64,000 nucleotides of DNA from Brenneria bubanii. GTDB lineage: Bacteria > Pseudomonadota > Gammaproteobacteria > Enterobacterales > Enterobacteriaceae. Below the pieces are notes generated by a model, which saw only the letters and a program-made list of their open reading frames with translations, was not told the origin of the DNA and ran no database searches. The stretch lies in NCBI RefSeq assembly GCF_022378355.1, contig NZ_JAKMAJ010000004.1:124001-188000 (forward strand), written 5' to 3'. Position numbers and translations under genes: made by a program. This document shows positions 30,200 through 39,543 of the stretch, piece by piece (the first letter of the stretch is position 1; the number at the start of each line of letters is the position of its first letter).

Positions 30200-33100
30200 A
30201 TGCAGGTCAGTAGACGACAATTCTTTAGAATTTGTGCGGGGGGGATGGCCGGAACCACGGTCGCCGCTTTGGGTTTTTCTCCAGCAGTCGCGCTGGCGGA
30301 AACCCGACAATATAAATTACTGCGGGCCAAAGAGACGCGTAATAACTGCACCTACTGTTCAGTCGGGTGCGGAATTTTAATGTATAGCCTGGGCGATGGG
30401 GCCAAAAACGCCAAACCCTCGATTTTCCATATCGAAGGGGATCCTGATCATCCGGTCAGCCGCGGCTCCCTGTGCCCGAAAGGCGCCGGGCTGATTGATT
30501 TTATCCATAGCGATCAGCGGCTTAAATATCCGGAATATCGCGCCCCCGGCTCAGATAAATGGCAGCGCATCAGCTGGTCGGCGGCATTTGACCGCATTGC
30601 GCGCTTAATGAAGACCGATCGGGATGCCAACTTCGTTGAAAAGAACAGCGCTGGCGTAACGGTCAACCGCTGGCTGACGACGGGAATGCTGTGTTCTTCC
30701 GCCGCCAGTAATGAAACCGGCATGCTGGACCATCGGTTCACCCGCGCGTTGGGCATGCTGGGAATAGACACGCAGGCGCGGCTGTGTCACGCCCCCAGCG
30801 TATCGGCGCTGTCGCCGACATTCGGCCGCGGCGCGATGACCAACAACTGGGTTGATATCAAAAACGCCAATGTGGTGATCGTCATGGGCGGCAATCCCGC
30901 CGAAGCCCACCCGGTTGGCTTTAAATGGGCGATAGAGGCCAAAATCAAAAACGGCGCCAGGCTGATTGTCGTCGATCCGCGCTTCAATCGCACCGCATCG
31001 GTCGCCGATCTCTACGCCCCCATCCGGGCCGGATCGGATGTCGCATTTTTGCTGGGGGTGATCCAGTATCTGCTCAGCAACAATAAAGTACAGATGGAAT
31101 ATGTGAAGTCCTACACTAACGCCAGTCTGCTGGTTCGTGAGGACTACGCCTTTGATGACGGCATTTTCAGCGGCTATGATCCGCAGACGCGGTTATATAA
31201 CCGTGCCAGCTGGCATTATGAGCTGGACGAAAACGGTTTTGCCAAACGCGACGCCACGCTAAACCACCCGCGCTGCGTGTGGAATCTGTTAAAACAGCAC
31301 GTCAGCCGTTATACGCCGGAGGTCGTCACCCGCATCTGCGGCACGCCCGAGGACGATTTTCTCACCATCTGCGACATGCTGGCCTCCACCTGCGTACCGG
31401 ATAGAACCACCACATTTCTGTATGCGCTGGGTTGGACGCAGCACACTACCGGCTCTCAGATGATTCGCACCGCCGGGATGATTCAGCTTCTGCTGGGCAA
31501 TATCGGCATGGCGGGAGGGGGCGTCAACGCATTACGCGGGCACTCCAATATTCAGGGCTATACCGATCTGGGACTGCTCTCGTTGCGGCTACCGGGCTAT
31601 ATGGATTTGCCGTCGGAAAAGCAGACCACGCTGCAGGACTATTTAAACCAGATTACGCCTAAACCCCTGTTGGCCGATCAGGTGAATTATTGGAAAAATA
31701 CGCCCAAATTTTTTATCAGTATGATGAAAAGTTTCTATGGCGATAAGGCGCAAAAGGAAAACGACTGGGGGTTCGACTGGCTGCCCAAATGGGATCAAAG
31801 TTACGACGTGCTGCACTACACCCAGATGATGATCGAAGGAAAGGTGAACGGTTATATCGCCCAGGGTTTTAACCCGATAGCCGCCTTTGCCGACGCCAAT
31901 AAGGCCCGCGACGCGCTGAAGACGCTGAAATTCTTAGTCATTATCGATCCGCTGGCGACGGAAACGTCTAATTTCTGGCAAAACCACGGCGAACTTAACG
32001 ATGTGGACAGCGCCAGCATTGAAACCGAAGTCTTCCGTCTGCCTTCCTCCTGCTTCGCCGAGGAAAATGGATCGATTGTTAACTCCGGGCGCTGGCTGCA
32101 ATGGCATTTTAAAGGTGCTGAGCCGCCGGCGGATGCTCTGCAGGACGGGGCAATACTCGCCGGAATTTTCCTGCGGCTGCGTGAAATGTACGCCAAAGAG
32201 GGGGGAGCCAACCCAGAGCCGGTTTTGAATATGGCGTGGAACTATCGGGATCCGGCAGACCCGGCGCCGGAAGAGGTGGCGAAGGAAGGCAATGGCTACG
32301 CGCTGGCGGATCTTTACGACGATCGGGGCATACTGCTGCTGAAAAAAGGCCAGCTGTTGTCCGACTTTTCGCAACTGCGGGACGACGGCAGCACCGCCAG
32401 TTTCTGCTGGGTTTATACCGGCTGCTGGACCGAGCAGGGGAATCAGATGGCGCGGCGCGATAACGCCGATCCGTCTGGTCTGGGCAGTACGCTGGGATGG
32501 GCCTGGGCCTGGCCGCAGAACCGCCGCATTCTGTACAACCGCGCTTCGGCCGATGAACAGGGAAAACCCTGGGATGCGAAGCGTGAAATCCTGCATTGGG
32601 ACGGACAGCGTTGGCAGGGCATCGATGTGCCCGACTACAGCAATGCGGCGCCGGGCAGCGGCGTCGGACCATTCATTTTGCAGGCGGAAGGCATGGGACG
32701 TTTGTTCGGTATCGATAAACTGACCGACGGCCCGTTTCCCGAGCACTATGAGCCGGTGGAATCGCCGCTGGCGAAGAATCCGCTGCATGAGCATACGCGT
32801 TTTAATCCGGCGGCCCGCCTGTATGAGGCCGATCGTCAGCGCATGGGCGTCGCGGCGGAATTTCCCTATGTGGCGACCACCTATTCCATCACCGAGTTAT
32901 TTCGGCATTGGACAAAACATGCGCGGCTGAATGCGATTGCTCAACCGGAGCAGTTTGTCGAAATCGGCGAGGCGCTGGCTGAACAAAAAGGCATCCGCGC
33001 CGGCGATATGGTGAAGATCAGCAGCCGGCGCGGCTATATCAAAGCCAAGGCGGTGGTGACGAAGCGGATCCGCACGCTGATGATAGAGGGGCAGCCGGTG

Positions 33101-33247
33101 GAAACCATCGGCGTACCTTGCCACTGGGGGTTTGAAGGCACCACGCGCAAAGGATTTCTGGCGAACATCCTGACGCCGCATGTCGGCGATGCCAACACTC
33201 AGACGCCGGAATACAAGGCCTTCCTGGTTAATCTGGAAAAGGCGTAG
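30200..33247 (+). CDS. fdoG: Formate dehydrogenase-O catalytic subunit, cysteine form
   Basis: 1015 aa periplasmic molybdo-bis-MGD subunit that oxidises formate to CO2. It has a Tat signal (SRRQFFRICAGGMAGTTVAALGF), the 4Fe-4S motif CTYCSVGCG, and is alignable with E. coli FdoG throughout. At codon 196 (30785-30787) it has TGT, Cys, where E. coli FdoG/FdnG have selenocysteine TGA; the context is IDTQARLCHAPSVSALSPTFGRGAM. The adjacent active-site His197 is kept. No internal TGA occurs, so SelABC is not needed. The ATG at 30200 follows GAGGAG and matches the E. coli start; an in-frame codon at 30179 is not used. Confidence 0.96.
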   Translation: MQVSRRQFFRICAGGMAGTTVAALGFSPAVALAETRQYKLLRAKETRNNCTYCSVGCGILMYSLGDGAKNAKPSIFHIEGDPDHPVSRGSLCPKGAGLIDFIHSDQRLKYPEYRAPGSDKWQRISWSAAFDRIARLMKTDRDANFVEKNSAGVTVNRWLTTGMLCSSAASNETGMLDHRFTRALGMLGIDTQARLCHAPSVSALSPTFGRGAMTNNWVDIKNANVVIVMGGNPAEAHPVGFKWAIEAKIKNGARLIVVDPRFNRTASVADLYAPIRAGSDVAFLLGVIQYLLSNNKVQMEYVKSYTNASLLVREDYAFDDGIFSGYDPQTRLYNRASWHYELDENGFAKRDATLNHPRCVWNLLKQHVSRYTPEVVTRICGTPEDDFLTICDMLASTCVPDRTTTFLYALGWTQHTTGSQMIRTAGMIQLLLGNIGMAGGGVNALRGHSNIQGYTDLGLLSLRLPGYMDLPSEKQTTLQDYLNQITPKPLLADQVNYWKNTPKFFISMMKSFYGDKAQKENDWGFDWLPKWDQSYDVLHYTQMMIEGKVNGYIAQGFNPIAAFADANKARDALKTLKFLVIIDPLATETSNFWQNHGELNDVDSASIETEVFRLPSSCFAEENGSIVNSGRWLQWHFKGAEPPADALQDGAILAGIFLRLREMYAKEGGANPEPVLNMAWNYRDPADPAPEEVAKEGNGYALADLYDDRGILLLKKGQLLSDFSQLRDDGSTASFCWVYTGCWTEQGNQMARRDNADPSGLGSTLGWAWAWPQNRRILYNRASADEQGKPWDAKREILHWDGQRWQGIDVPDYSNAAPGSGVGPFILQAEGMGRLFGIDKLTDGPFPEHYEPVESPLAKNPLHEHTRFNPAARLYEADRQRMGVAAEFPYVATTYSITELFRHWTKHARLNAIAQPEQFVEIGEALAEQKGIRAGDMVKISSRRGYIKAKAVVTKRIRTLMIEGQPVETIGVPCHWGFEGTTRKGFLANILTPHVGDANTQTPEYKAFLVNLEKA

Positions 33248-33259
33248 CGGAGAAATATT

Positions 33260-34177
33260 ATGGCCATGCAATCACAAGATGTTATCCGTAGTTCCGCCAC
33301 CAACGCTCTGACGCCGCCGCCGCAGGCTCGCGATCATCAGCAGGAAGTCGCCAAACTGATTGACGTGACGACCTGTATTGGCTGTAAAGCCTGTCAGGTC
33401 GCCTGTTCCGAATGGAATGATATCCGCGATGAGGTGGGGCATAACGTCGGCGTGTATGATAACCCGACGGACTTGACCGCCAAATCCTGGACGGTCATGC
33501 GCTTTTCGGAAGTGGAGGAAAAGGGCAAACTGGCGTGGCTGATCCGCAAGGACGGCTGTATGCACTGCGCCGATCCGGGCTGTCTCAAAGCCTGTCCCTC
33601 GGAAGGCGCCATCATCCAGTATGCCAACGGCATCGTCGATTTTCAGTCAGAGCACTGTATTGGCTGCGGCTACTGCATTGCGGGCTGCCCGTTTGACGTA
33701 CCGCGCATGAATAAACAGGACAATCGGGTCTACAAATGTACGCTGTGCGTGGATCGCGTCGCGGTCGGTCAGGAGCCGGCCTGCGTCAAAACCTGTCCGA
33801 CCGGCGCCATTCACTTCGGCACCAAAGAGGCAATGAAAGATCTGGCCGCCGAGCGCGTCATCGATCTCAACAGCCGCGGCTATGACAACGCCGGGTTGTA
33901 CGATCCTGCCGGCGTCGGCGGCACGCACGTCATGTATGTCCTGCATCATGCGGATAAGCCTCAGCTCTATCACGGCCTGCCGGATAATCCAACCATCAGT
34001 CCGACAGTGACGTTCTGGAAAGGCATCTGGAAACCGCTGGCGGCCATCGGTTTTGCCGCCACCTTCGCCGCCAGCGTATTCCATTATGTCGGCGTGGGTC
34101 CGAATCGCGTGGAAGACGACGATCAGCAGAACGACGATGAAGCGCATCATGAGGATAAGCAACATGAAGAAGAATAA
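33260..34177 (+). CDS. fdoH: Formate dehydrogenase-O iron-sulfur subunit
   Basis: 305 aa. Four 4Fe-4S groups are visible: [43 protein letters not shown] and CTLCVD...CVKTCP. A single membrane helix near the C-terminus ([24 protein letters not shown]) is followed by an acidic, His-rich cytoplasmic tail. It carries electrons from FdoG to the cytochrome. Twelve bases separate it from fdoG and it overlaps fdoI by 14 nt. Confidence 0.97.
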   Translation: MAMQSQDVIRSSATNALTPPPQARDHQQEVAKLIDVTTCIGCKACQVACSEWNDIRDEVGHNVGVYDNPTDLTAKSWTVMRFSEVEEKGKLAWLIRKDGCMHCADPGCLKACPSEGAIIQYANGIVDFQSEHCIGCGYCIAGCPFDVPRMNKQDNRVYKCTLCVDRVAVGQEPACVKTCPTGAIHFGTKEAMKDLAAERVIDLNSRGYDNAGLYDPAGVGGTHVMYVLHHADKPQLYHGLPDNPTISPTVTFWKGIWKPLAAIGFAATFAASVFHYVGVGPNRVEDDDQQNDDEAHHEDKQHEEE

Positions 34178-34799
34178 TCGGATTCAGCGCTATAGCGCGC
34201 CGGAACGCATTAATCACTGGATTGTGGCCTTCTGTTTCGTGTTTGCCGCCATCAGCGGATTAGGTTTTTTCTTTCCCTCGCTTAACTGGATGATGAATAT
34301 TCTGGGAACGGCGCAGCTGGCGCGAATTGTGCATCCGTTCGTCGGCGTGGTGATGTTTGCGGCTTTTATACTGATGTTTTTTCGCTACTGGAAACACAAT
34401 CTGATTAATCGCGATGATATCGAATGGGCTAAAAATATTCATAAGATCGCCAGAAATGAGGAAGTCGGCGACACAGGCAGGTATAATTTCGGTCAGAAGT
34501 GCGTATTCTGGCTAGCCATTACCAGCCTGATCTTGTTATTGGCGAGCGGTGTGGTGATGTGGCGACCTTATTTTGCCGGGGCCTTTCCCATTCCCGTCAT
34601 ACGCCTGGCCTTACTGGTTCATTCGCTGGCGGCGATTGGACTTATTCTCGTTATCATGGTGCATGTCTATGCGGCATTGTGGGTGAAAGGCTCCATTACC
34701 GCCATGGTGGAAGGCTGGGTGTCGACCGCCTGGGCGAAGAAGCATCACCCGCGTTGGTACCGTGAGCTACAACGTAAACAACAGGAAAAACAGCCCTGA
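34164..34799 (+). CDS. fdoI: Formate dehydrogenase-O cytochrome b556 subunit
   Basis: 211 aa, same length as E. coli FdoI, four membrane helices with heme-ligand histidines ([44 protein letters not shown]). It reduces the quinone pool. An upstream in-frame codon at 34053 lies inside fdoH; the ATG at 34164 ([19 protein letters not shown]) is the family start. Its stop overlaps the fdhE ATG. Confidence 0.97.
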   Translation: MKKNNRIQRYSAPERINHWIVAFCFVFAAISGLGFFFPSLNWMMNILGTAQLARIVHPFVGVVMFAAFILMFFRYWKHNLINRDDIEWAKNIHKIARNEEVGDTGRYNFGQKCVFWLAITSLILLLASGVVMWRPYFAGAFPIPVIRLALLVHSLAAIGLILVIMVHVYAALWVKGSITAMVEGWVSTAWAKKHHPRWYRELQRKQQEKQP

Positions 34800-35725
34800 T
34801 GAGTATCCGTATTGTTCCTCAGGAACAGTTAGAAAATAGTGAAAAAACGTCGTCGGCGGGGAATATCCCACCGTTGCTTTTTGCCAATTTAAAAAGTTTA
34901 TACGGCAGCCGCGCCGAGCGTCTGCGTCAATTGGCGCAAGATCACCCGCTCGGGGATTACCTGACGTTTGCCGCCAGCCTGGTGGAGGCGCAGCAAAAAG
35001 TGCTGCACGATCATCCGTTGCACATCGACCTGTCCGACGTGTTGGCGCAGGCAGACAAGCGCCCGCCGCTGGATGTTGCGGTGTTTCCGCGCAGTACGCA
35101 TTGGCACAGGTTGCTGCGCGCGCTGATTGAAGAGCTTAAACCGACGGCGGACGGCCAGGTGCTGGCCACGTTGGAAAATCTGGAAAAGTCTTCGGAACAA
35201 GCGCTGGAAAGTATGGCGACCGCGCTGTTTAACCATGAATTCAGCGCTGAAATCAACGATAAAGCCCCGTTTATCTGGGCGGCGCTGTCTCTATTCTGGG
35301 CGCAAATGGCCAGCCAGATCCCAGGTAGGGCGCGGGCCGAGCCGGGCGAGCATCGTCAGTTTTGTCCGGTGTGCGGCAGCATGCCGGTTTCCGGCGTGGT
35401 TCAGCTCGGCGCCAGCAGCGGGCTGCGTTATCTACACTGCAACCTGTGTGAAAGCGAATGGCACATGGTGCGGGTGAAATGCAGTAACTGCGAGGAATCG
35501 AGCGATCTGAACTATTGGTCGCTGGACAGCGAAAACGCGGCCATCAAAGCGGAAAGCTGCGGTCACTGCGGCACCTATCTGAAAATTCTGTATCAGGAAA
35601 AAGATCACCGGGTTGAGGCGGTCGCCGACGATCTGGCGTCGCTGGTGCTGGATGTGAAAATGGAAGAAGAGGGTTTTTCCCGCAGCAGCATCAACCCATT
35701 CCTGTTTCCGGAAAGCGCGGTCTGA
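34799..35725 (+). CDS. fdhE: Formate dehydrogenase accessory protein FdhE
   Basis: 308 aa (E. coli 309) rubredoxin-like redox protein that binds the formate dehydrogenase catalytic subunit during maturation. Zinc/iron-binding [25 protein letters not shown] and [16 protein letters not shown] are present. It directly follows fdoI (TGATG overlap), so it is made with its client. The sulfur carrier gene fdhD is not in this window. Confidence 0.97.
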   Translation: MSIRIVPQEQLENSEKTSSAGNIPPLLFANLKSLYGSRAERLRQLAQDHPLGDYLTFAASLVEAQQKVLHDHPLHIDLSDVLAQADKRPPLDVAVFPRSTHWHRLLRALIEELKPTADGQVLATLENLEKSSEQALESMATALFNHEFSAEINDKAPFIWAALSLFWAQMASQIPGRARAEPGEHRQFCPVCGSMPVSGVVQLGASSGLRYLHCNLCESEWHMVRVKCSNCEESSDLNYWSLDSENAAIKAESCGHCGTYLKILYQEKDHRVEAVADDLASLVLDVKMEEEGFSRSSINPFLFPESAV

Positions 35726-35829
35726 TTGCGAACGAACAGCGTCTATCAGGGGTAAAGCCTTTTTAAACCTTGATGAAAAAGTTCGACACGTTGCCATTAA
35801 TGACCTCCACCCCGCCTCCCTGCTTAGAT

Positions 35830-36030
35830 CTGTCTCTTATACACAAATCTAGGGGCTCTGACGGGGGTTGGCCGTTACCCGGCGTAATTTAGCCGGAAGC
35901 CTTGGTTCGTAGGGGGGTGGCGTTTGAACCACCCTGCGTCGGGCGCGAGCTACGACGTAGCAGGGAAATGGCGGCTTTATCGCGCACGAAACTGTCTCTG
36001 AGTCTGCATAAGAATGTGACTAAGAGACAG
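35830..36030. mobile_element. MITE-like element with IS50/Tn5-like ends
   Basis: A 201-bp non-coding block. Its left end CTGTCTCTTATACACAAAT (35830-35848) matches the IS50 outside end at 17 of 19 positions. The right end, read inward from 36030, is CTGTCTCTTAGTCACATTC and resembles IS50 ends more weakly. CTGCTTAGA (35820-35828) and CTGTTTAGA (36031-36039) flank it as a likely 9-bp target duplication with one mismatch. Inside are hairpins at 35915-35934, 35949-35961 and 35992-36030 (12 of 13 pairs). No transposase is encoded, so it would need one from elsewhere. A sequencing-adapter artefact is a less likely alternative. Confidence 0.6.
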
Positions 36031-36091
36031 CTGTTTAGACCGGGGTGGGGTAGTGGTCTGGTAAAAATTGACACCCTATGACGCAAGCCGG

Positions 36092-37279
36092 TTATTTCGC
36101 CCGGCGCACCAGCAGCGCAAACGAGCCGATGGCCAACGCATAGCAGATGACGATGACCAGCGCCATCGACATGGCGGAAGTCCCGAACAGGCCGGTCAGC
36201 GGCACGCTGACGGCGCCCAAGGTAAACATGCTGACGCCGATTAACGCCGAAGCGCTGCCCGCTTTGTCGCCCTGACTTTGCATCGCCAATGCCGATGCGC
36301 TGGGGCCGACGATACCGATAATGATGATGGTAAAGAACAGCGGGATCAGCAGCCATAACAGCGATGCGTGCAGCACGGCCGCCAGCAGCAATAGCAGCGA
36401 CGAGACGCCGGCGATCCACAGTCCCGCCTTAAGTACTCGCATTTCCCCAAAATGCCCGCTCAGCCACGAGGAGATCTGCGCGGAAAAAATCAATCCCACG
36501 CCATTGATGGCGAAGCACAGGCTGAACATCTGCGGGCTAAGCTGATAAATATTCTGCAAGACGAACGGCGAGGCGCCGATGTAGGCGAACATGCCCGCGC
36601 CGGCGAAGCCCTGCGCCAGACAGAGCCCCATAAAACGGCTCTGCGTCAGCAGGCTGCCGACCGATACGATCAGCGAGCCGATGCCGCCGGTTGCCCGGCG
36701 CTGCGGCGGCAGCGTTTCGTGCAGGCGTAGGGTAGAGAGCAGCAGCAACAGTACCGCGATCGCCGCCAGCGCAATAAAAATACCGCGCCAGTCCATGATG
36801 CCGAGCATCAGGCCGCCCATGACCGGGGCAATAATCGGCGCCAGGCCGTTGATCAGCATCAACAGGGCGAAAAAGCGGGTTAGCTCATGGCCGGAATAGA
36901 GGTCGCGAGCGATGGCGCGGGATAAAACAGCGCCGCCGGCGCCGGCCAGACCTTGGATAATCCGCGCCGCGATCAGGTGGTTGATGTCCTGCGCCAAGGC
37001 GCACCAAATAGAGGCTGCCAATAAAATGCACAGGGAAATCAGCAACGGGCGACGGCGGCCCAGCTTGTCGCTGAGGGGGCCGAAAATCAGTTGACCGACG
37101 CCCAGCCCCAGCAGGCCGGCGGTCAGACTCAATTGCGCCGCGGCGGTTGTCGTCGAGAGTTCCGTCGCCAGTTCCGGCAGCGCAGGCAGGTAGAGATCGG
37201 TACACAGCGGGCCAAGCGTGGCCAGTAATCCGAGCACCAATGCATAGCCTAAACGGGATGGGGACGTTAGTTTATTCAT
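36092..37279 (-). CDS. Bcr/CflA-family multidrug efflux MFS transporter
   Basis: 395 aa, twelve membrane helices, DHA1 family. TDLYLPALPELATEL near the start, motif A GPLSDKLGRRRPLL and motif C-like GLAPIIAPVMGGLM are those of Bcr/CflA bicyclomycin-type pumps. The N-terminus matches this family well. It is co-transcribed with, and overlaps by 8 nt, the upstream tetR gene, which probably represses it. A longer reading frame running past the stop toward 35889 is not part of this gene. Confidence 0.9.
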   Translation of the reverse strand: MNKLTSPSRLGYALVLGLLATLGPLCTDLYLPALPELATELSTTTAAAQLSLTAGLLGLGVGQLIFGPLSDKLGRRRPLLISLCILLAASIWCALAQDINHLIAARIIQGLAGAGGAVLSRAIARDLYSGHELTRFFALLMLINGLAPIIAPVMGGLMLGIMDWRGIFIALAAIAVLLLLLSTLRLHETLPPQRRATGGIGSLIVSVGSLLTQSRFMGLCLAQGFAGAGMFAYIGASPFVLQNIYQLSPQMFSLCFAINGVGLIFSAQISSWLSGHFGEMRVLKAGLWIAGVSSLLLLLAAVLHASLLWLLIPLFFTIIIIGIVGPSASALAMQSQGDKAGSASALIGVSMFTLGAVSVPLTGLFGTSAMSMALVIVICYALAIGSFALLVRRAK

Positions 37280-37877
37280 GGTCGATGGCTTCAGGAAAAG
37301 TATGTTGGAAAATATGCTGATAAAGCTGATTCAACATAGCCGGCGACGCTTTTTGGCTGGTCACCGAACGAAATGCCGTGCCTTCGGACAACACGGCCAT
37401 CAGTTCGACGCGAGCGGCGATGTGCGGCGCGCTCAACTCAGGATAGCGCCGTTGCAGCATCTCCGTCGCCTGGCGGAACAGGCGGTTGTCGGCCTCCTGC
37501 AGGATGGCGGCAACGCGTGGATTGCGCGTGGCTTCGGCAGTCACTTCCAGCATCAGCGCATTATCGTCTTCACGGTTTTTTTCACTCCCCATCAGCGTTC
37601 GTTCAGCCAGCGTTTTTGCCATTTGCGCCGCGTGATCTTCGCCAGTTTTGATCAGCAGTAATTTATTATTGACTATCCGGCGCACCATTTCCTCAATGAT
37701 GGCATCTTTGTTGGCGAAGTAGCGGTAAATCTGCCCTACGCTAAGGCTTGCCTGCGCGGCGATAGCCGCCATTCCGGCGCCATGAAATCCCGAACGGCGA
37801 AAACAGAAGCGCGCCGCCGCGATGATCTGATCGCGGCGGGCGTTTATTCGTTCTGATTTGGTAGTAGGTTTTTGCAT
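37272..37877 (-). CDS. TetR/AcrR-family repressor
   Basis: 201 aa. The helix-turn-helix region RDQIIAAARFCFRRSGFHGAGMAAIAAQASLSVGQIYRYFANKDAII is typical; the ligand domain is divergent as usual. It is the first gene of a two-gene operon with the Bcr-like pump. A palindrome just upstream (37961-37980) is the likely operator. Confidence 0.92.
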   Translation of the reverse strand: MQKPTTKSERINARRDQIIAAARFCFRRSGFHGAGMAAIAAQASLSVGQIYRYFANKDAIIEEMVRRIVNNKLLLIKTGEDHAAQMAKTLAERTLMGSEKNREDDNALMLEVTAEATRNPRVAAILQEADNRLFRQATEMLQRRYPELSAPHIAARVELMAVLSEGTAFRSVTSQKASPAMLNQLYQHIFQHTFPEAIDHE

Positions 37878-37960
37878 AGGCCCTCTTAAAGGTTAAACGC
37901 GCATCTTTTATGACCTCGGCCATCTTGCCGGAAGATCTTACCCAGCATGTTTAGATGTGG

Positions 37961-37980
37961 TGAGTGAACGTTCATTCTCA
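37961..37980. promoter_or_regulatory. Likely TetR operator upstream of tetR-bcr
   Basis: TGAGTGAACGTTCATTCTCA contains a perfect 10-bp palindrome TGAACGTTCA centred on AACGTT, extended by matching GAG/CTC arms. It lies about 85 bases before the tetR start, and its form fits TetR-family operators. Confidence 0.6.
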
Positions 37981-38165
37981 ATTATAAGACATTCCCGTAT
38001 GCCAGGTAAACGCTTTATGGGCATATTGATTTTCTTATTGTCGGTCTGCCGCCGCAGCGCTACGCCGGATCTGAGAAAAGCCGCCGTTGCCGGCCAACCG
38101 GTCGCCGCTGTTGCGCATCAGGTTAAATGGCGAACTGACATCGCGGTGACGGAAGGCGTCATTGC

Positions 38166-38483
38166 TTAAATGCGCCAGGCGTCATACAGCAGCGCCAGCG
38201 CGCAGATGACGATGGCGAGCGCGGTGAGGGCGATAAGCGCGTGGCTGAACTTTGACACTGCCTGGTGTCGATCGACGTTAAAGTGATAACGCATCACGGC
38301 GAGAATAGCCATCATACTGGCCACGCCCAGCAGTAGGATACCGCAGCCATACACCATGGGGTTGTCGTCCGCGATTCCCGTACGGAAGAACAGCAGGCTG
38401 TCTATCAGCATCACGAACATGGTTCGTGACCAGGCCATACCCGTTCGCTGAGGCTGCAAACCGGGATCGCGCGTCGTTGTCAT
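38166..38483 (-). CDS. yidG: YidG-like DUF202 inner-membrane protein
   Basis: 105 aa with three membrane helices. The N-terminal RDPGLQPQRTGMAWSRTMF is the DUF202 signature of YidG. The ATG at 38483 is preferred over an in-frame TTG at 38498. Function unknown; it always pairs with yidH, whose stop lies 7 bases upstream. Confidence 0.85.
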   Translation of the reverse strand: MTTTRDPGLQPQRTGMAWSRTMFVMLIDSLLFFRTGIADDNPMVYGCGILLLGVASMMAILAVMRYHFNVDRHQAVSKFSHALIALTALAIVICALALLYDAWRI

Positions 38484-38490
38484 CTGCGGC

Positions 38491-38853
38491 CTAATCAAAA
38501 ATCATGATTGCCGCCAGCGCAATCGCAATAATGGTAATAAACAGCGTAACCGTCAGCAACATCGGCGTGTAGGGCATATCGCTTTCCTGACGCATGGCTT
38601 TTTCATTGCTGACCCAGCGCCGGTACGCCAGCGCGCCGAGCAGCGCCGCGCAGACAATCAGCAGCAGCGCCAGCCCCTCGCGCACCATCGGCGAGGCAAG
38701 ATGCACGGTGAACTGGTCGATAGCCACCGCGCCGGCCAGAAAGGCCAGCGCGGTTCTGATCCAGGCGAGAAACGTACGCTCATTAGCCAGTGAAAATCGG
38801 TAGTCGGGGGTTTTCCCCTGATGCCACCAGGGCGTTTTTTCTTGCTTTGACAT
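38491..38853 (-). CDS. yidH: YidH-like DUF202 inner-membrane protein
   Basis: 120 aa, three membrane helices. TPDYRFSLANERTFLAWIRTALAFLAGAVAIDQF is the DUF202 hallmark, and RWVSNEKAMRQESDMPYT matches E. coli YidH. Function unknown. First gene of the yidHG pair. Confidence 0.9.
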   Translation of the reverse strand: MSKQEKTPWWHQGKTPDYRFSLANERTFLAWIRTALAFLAGAVAIDQFTVHLASPMVREGLALLLIVCAALLGALAYRRWVSNEKAMRQESDMPYTPMLLTVTLFITIIAIALAAIMIFD

Positions 38854-38907
38854 CGTTTGCTTATCGTCTGTTTTCAGTGGGAGTCATGGTTGATTCGCTG
38901 GCCGCGC

Positions 38908-39543
38908 TTATATAGCCAGGTCGGTCAGAAGATCGACCTGGCTGGCGTCGGCAAGGCGTTTAAGGTAGCTGGCGGTATGTGGACCGAAGCTAATGCTTTT
39001 TACAATGCTCAGGCAGCGCAGAACCGGGAACAGGACAAAGTCAGCGGTGGCGATGTCCCGTTTCTCGGCCAGCAGCGGTTCGAGCCTTTCCAACTGGCGT
39101 TGAACCTCGGCAACCAGCGTCGGCGTGTCGGCTAGCAGCGCATCCAGATCGCCAAACGCTTTTTCTTCCCGCAGGCGGTAAGCTTCGCGCGCTTCCGGCG
39201 TCGCCAGCTCTTTAAAATCCGCTTTGGTGAAGCGTGGAACGGCCAGTTTGAAAATCGCGCCGGAAGCCGCTTTACACCATGCGTCAATGGCGGCGTCGAC
39301 GGGTTGGTCGGCGATGGCCGGGCCGTGAAGGTTATCGACATAATGAACGATATCCATGCTTTCCGGCATGAAACTACCATCATCTTTTTGCAGGATGGGA
39401 ACGACTTTTCGCCCAACCATGCGGGTCGGCGTTGCCACGTCGCCTTCCATAATGACGGACAGATCGAAGGGAATCGCCTTCAGACCGAAAATCATTCTGG
39501 CCCTGACGCAGAACGGGCAGTGTTCATAGATGAAAAGTTTCAT
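38908..39543 (-). CDS. grxB: Glutaredoxin 2
   Basis: 211 aa (E. coli 215). GST-like atypical glutaredoxin with the CPFC active site (Cys9, Cys12) in MKLFIYEHCPFCVRARMIFGLKAIPFD, then TPTRMVGRKVVPILQKDDGSFMPESMDIVHYVD and the helical C-terminal domain ending DLAI. It reduces protein disulfides with glutathione in the cytoplasm. The ATG at 39543 is used; three extra in-frame codons upstream are not in the family. Confidence 0.95.
   Translation of the reverse strand: MKLFIYEHCPFCVRARMIFGLKAIPFDLSVIMEGDVATPTRMVGRKVVPILQKDDGSFMPESMDIVHYVDNLHGPAIADQPVDAAIDAWCKAASGAIFKLAVPRFTKADFKELATPEAREAYRLREEKAFGDLDALLADTPTLVAEVQRQLERLEPLLAEKRDIATADFVLFPVLRCLSIVKSISFGPHTASYLKRLADASQVDLLTDLAI

Noticed and set aside
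30779..30790. Possible selenocysteine readthrough codon in fdoG
   Set aside because: The codon is TGT, not TGA, so no recoding is needed.
31934..32794. 286-codon frame antisense to fdoG
   Set aside because: Shadow of a conserved gene; no start signal or domain.
35889..36419. Minus-strand frame running from the bcr region into the MITE-like block
   Set aside because: Different frame from the bcr gene, no homology, crosses the mobile-element boundary.
37957..38169. 70-codon plus-strand frame between tetR and yidG
   Set aside because: It begins within the operator region, has no ribosome site and no recognisable product.
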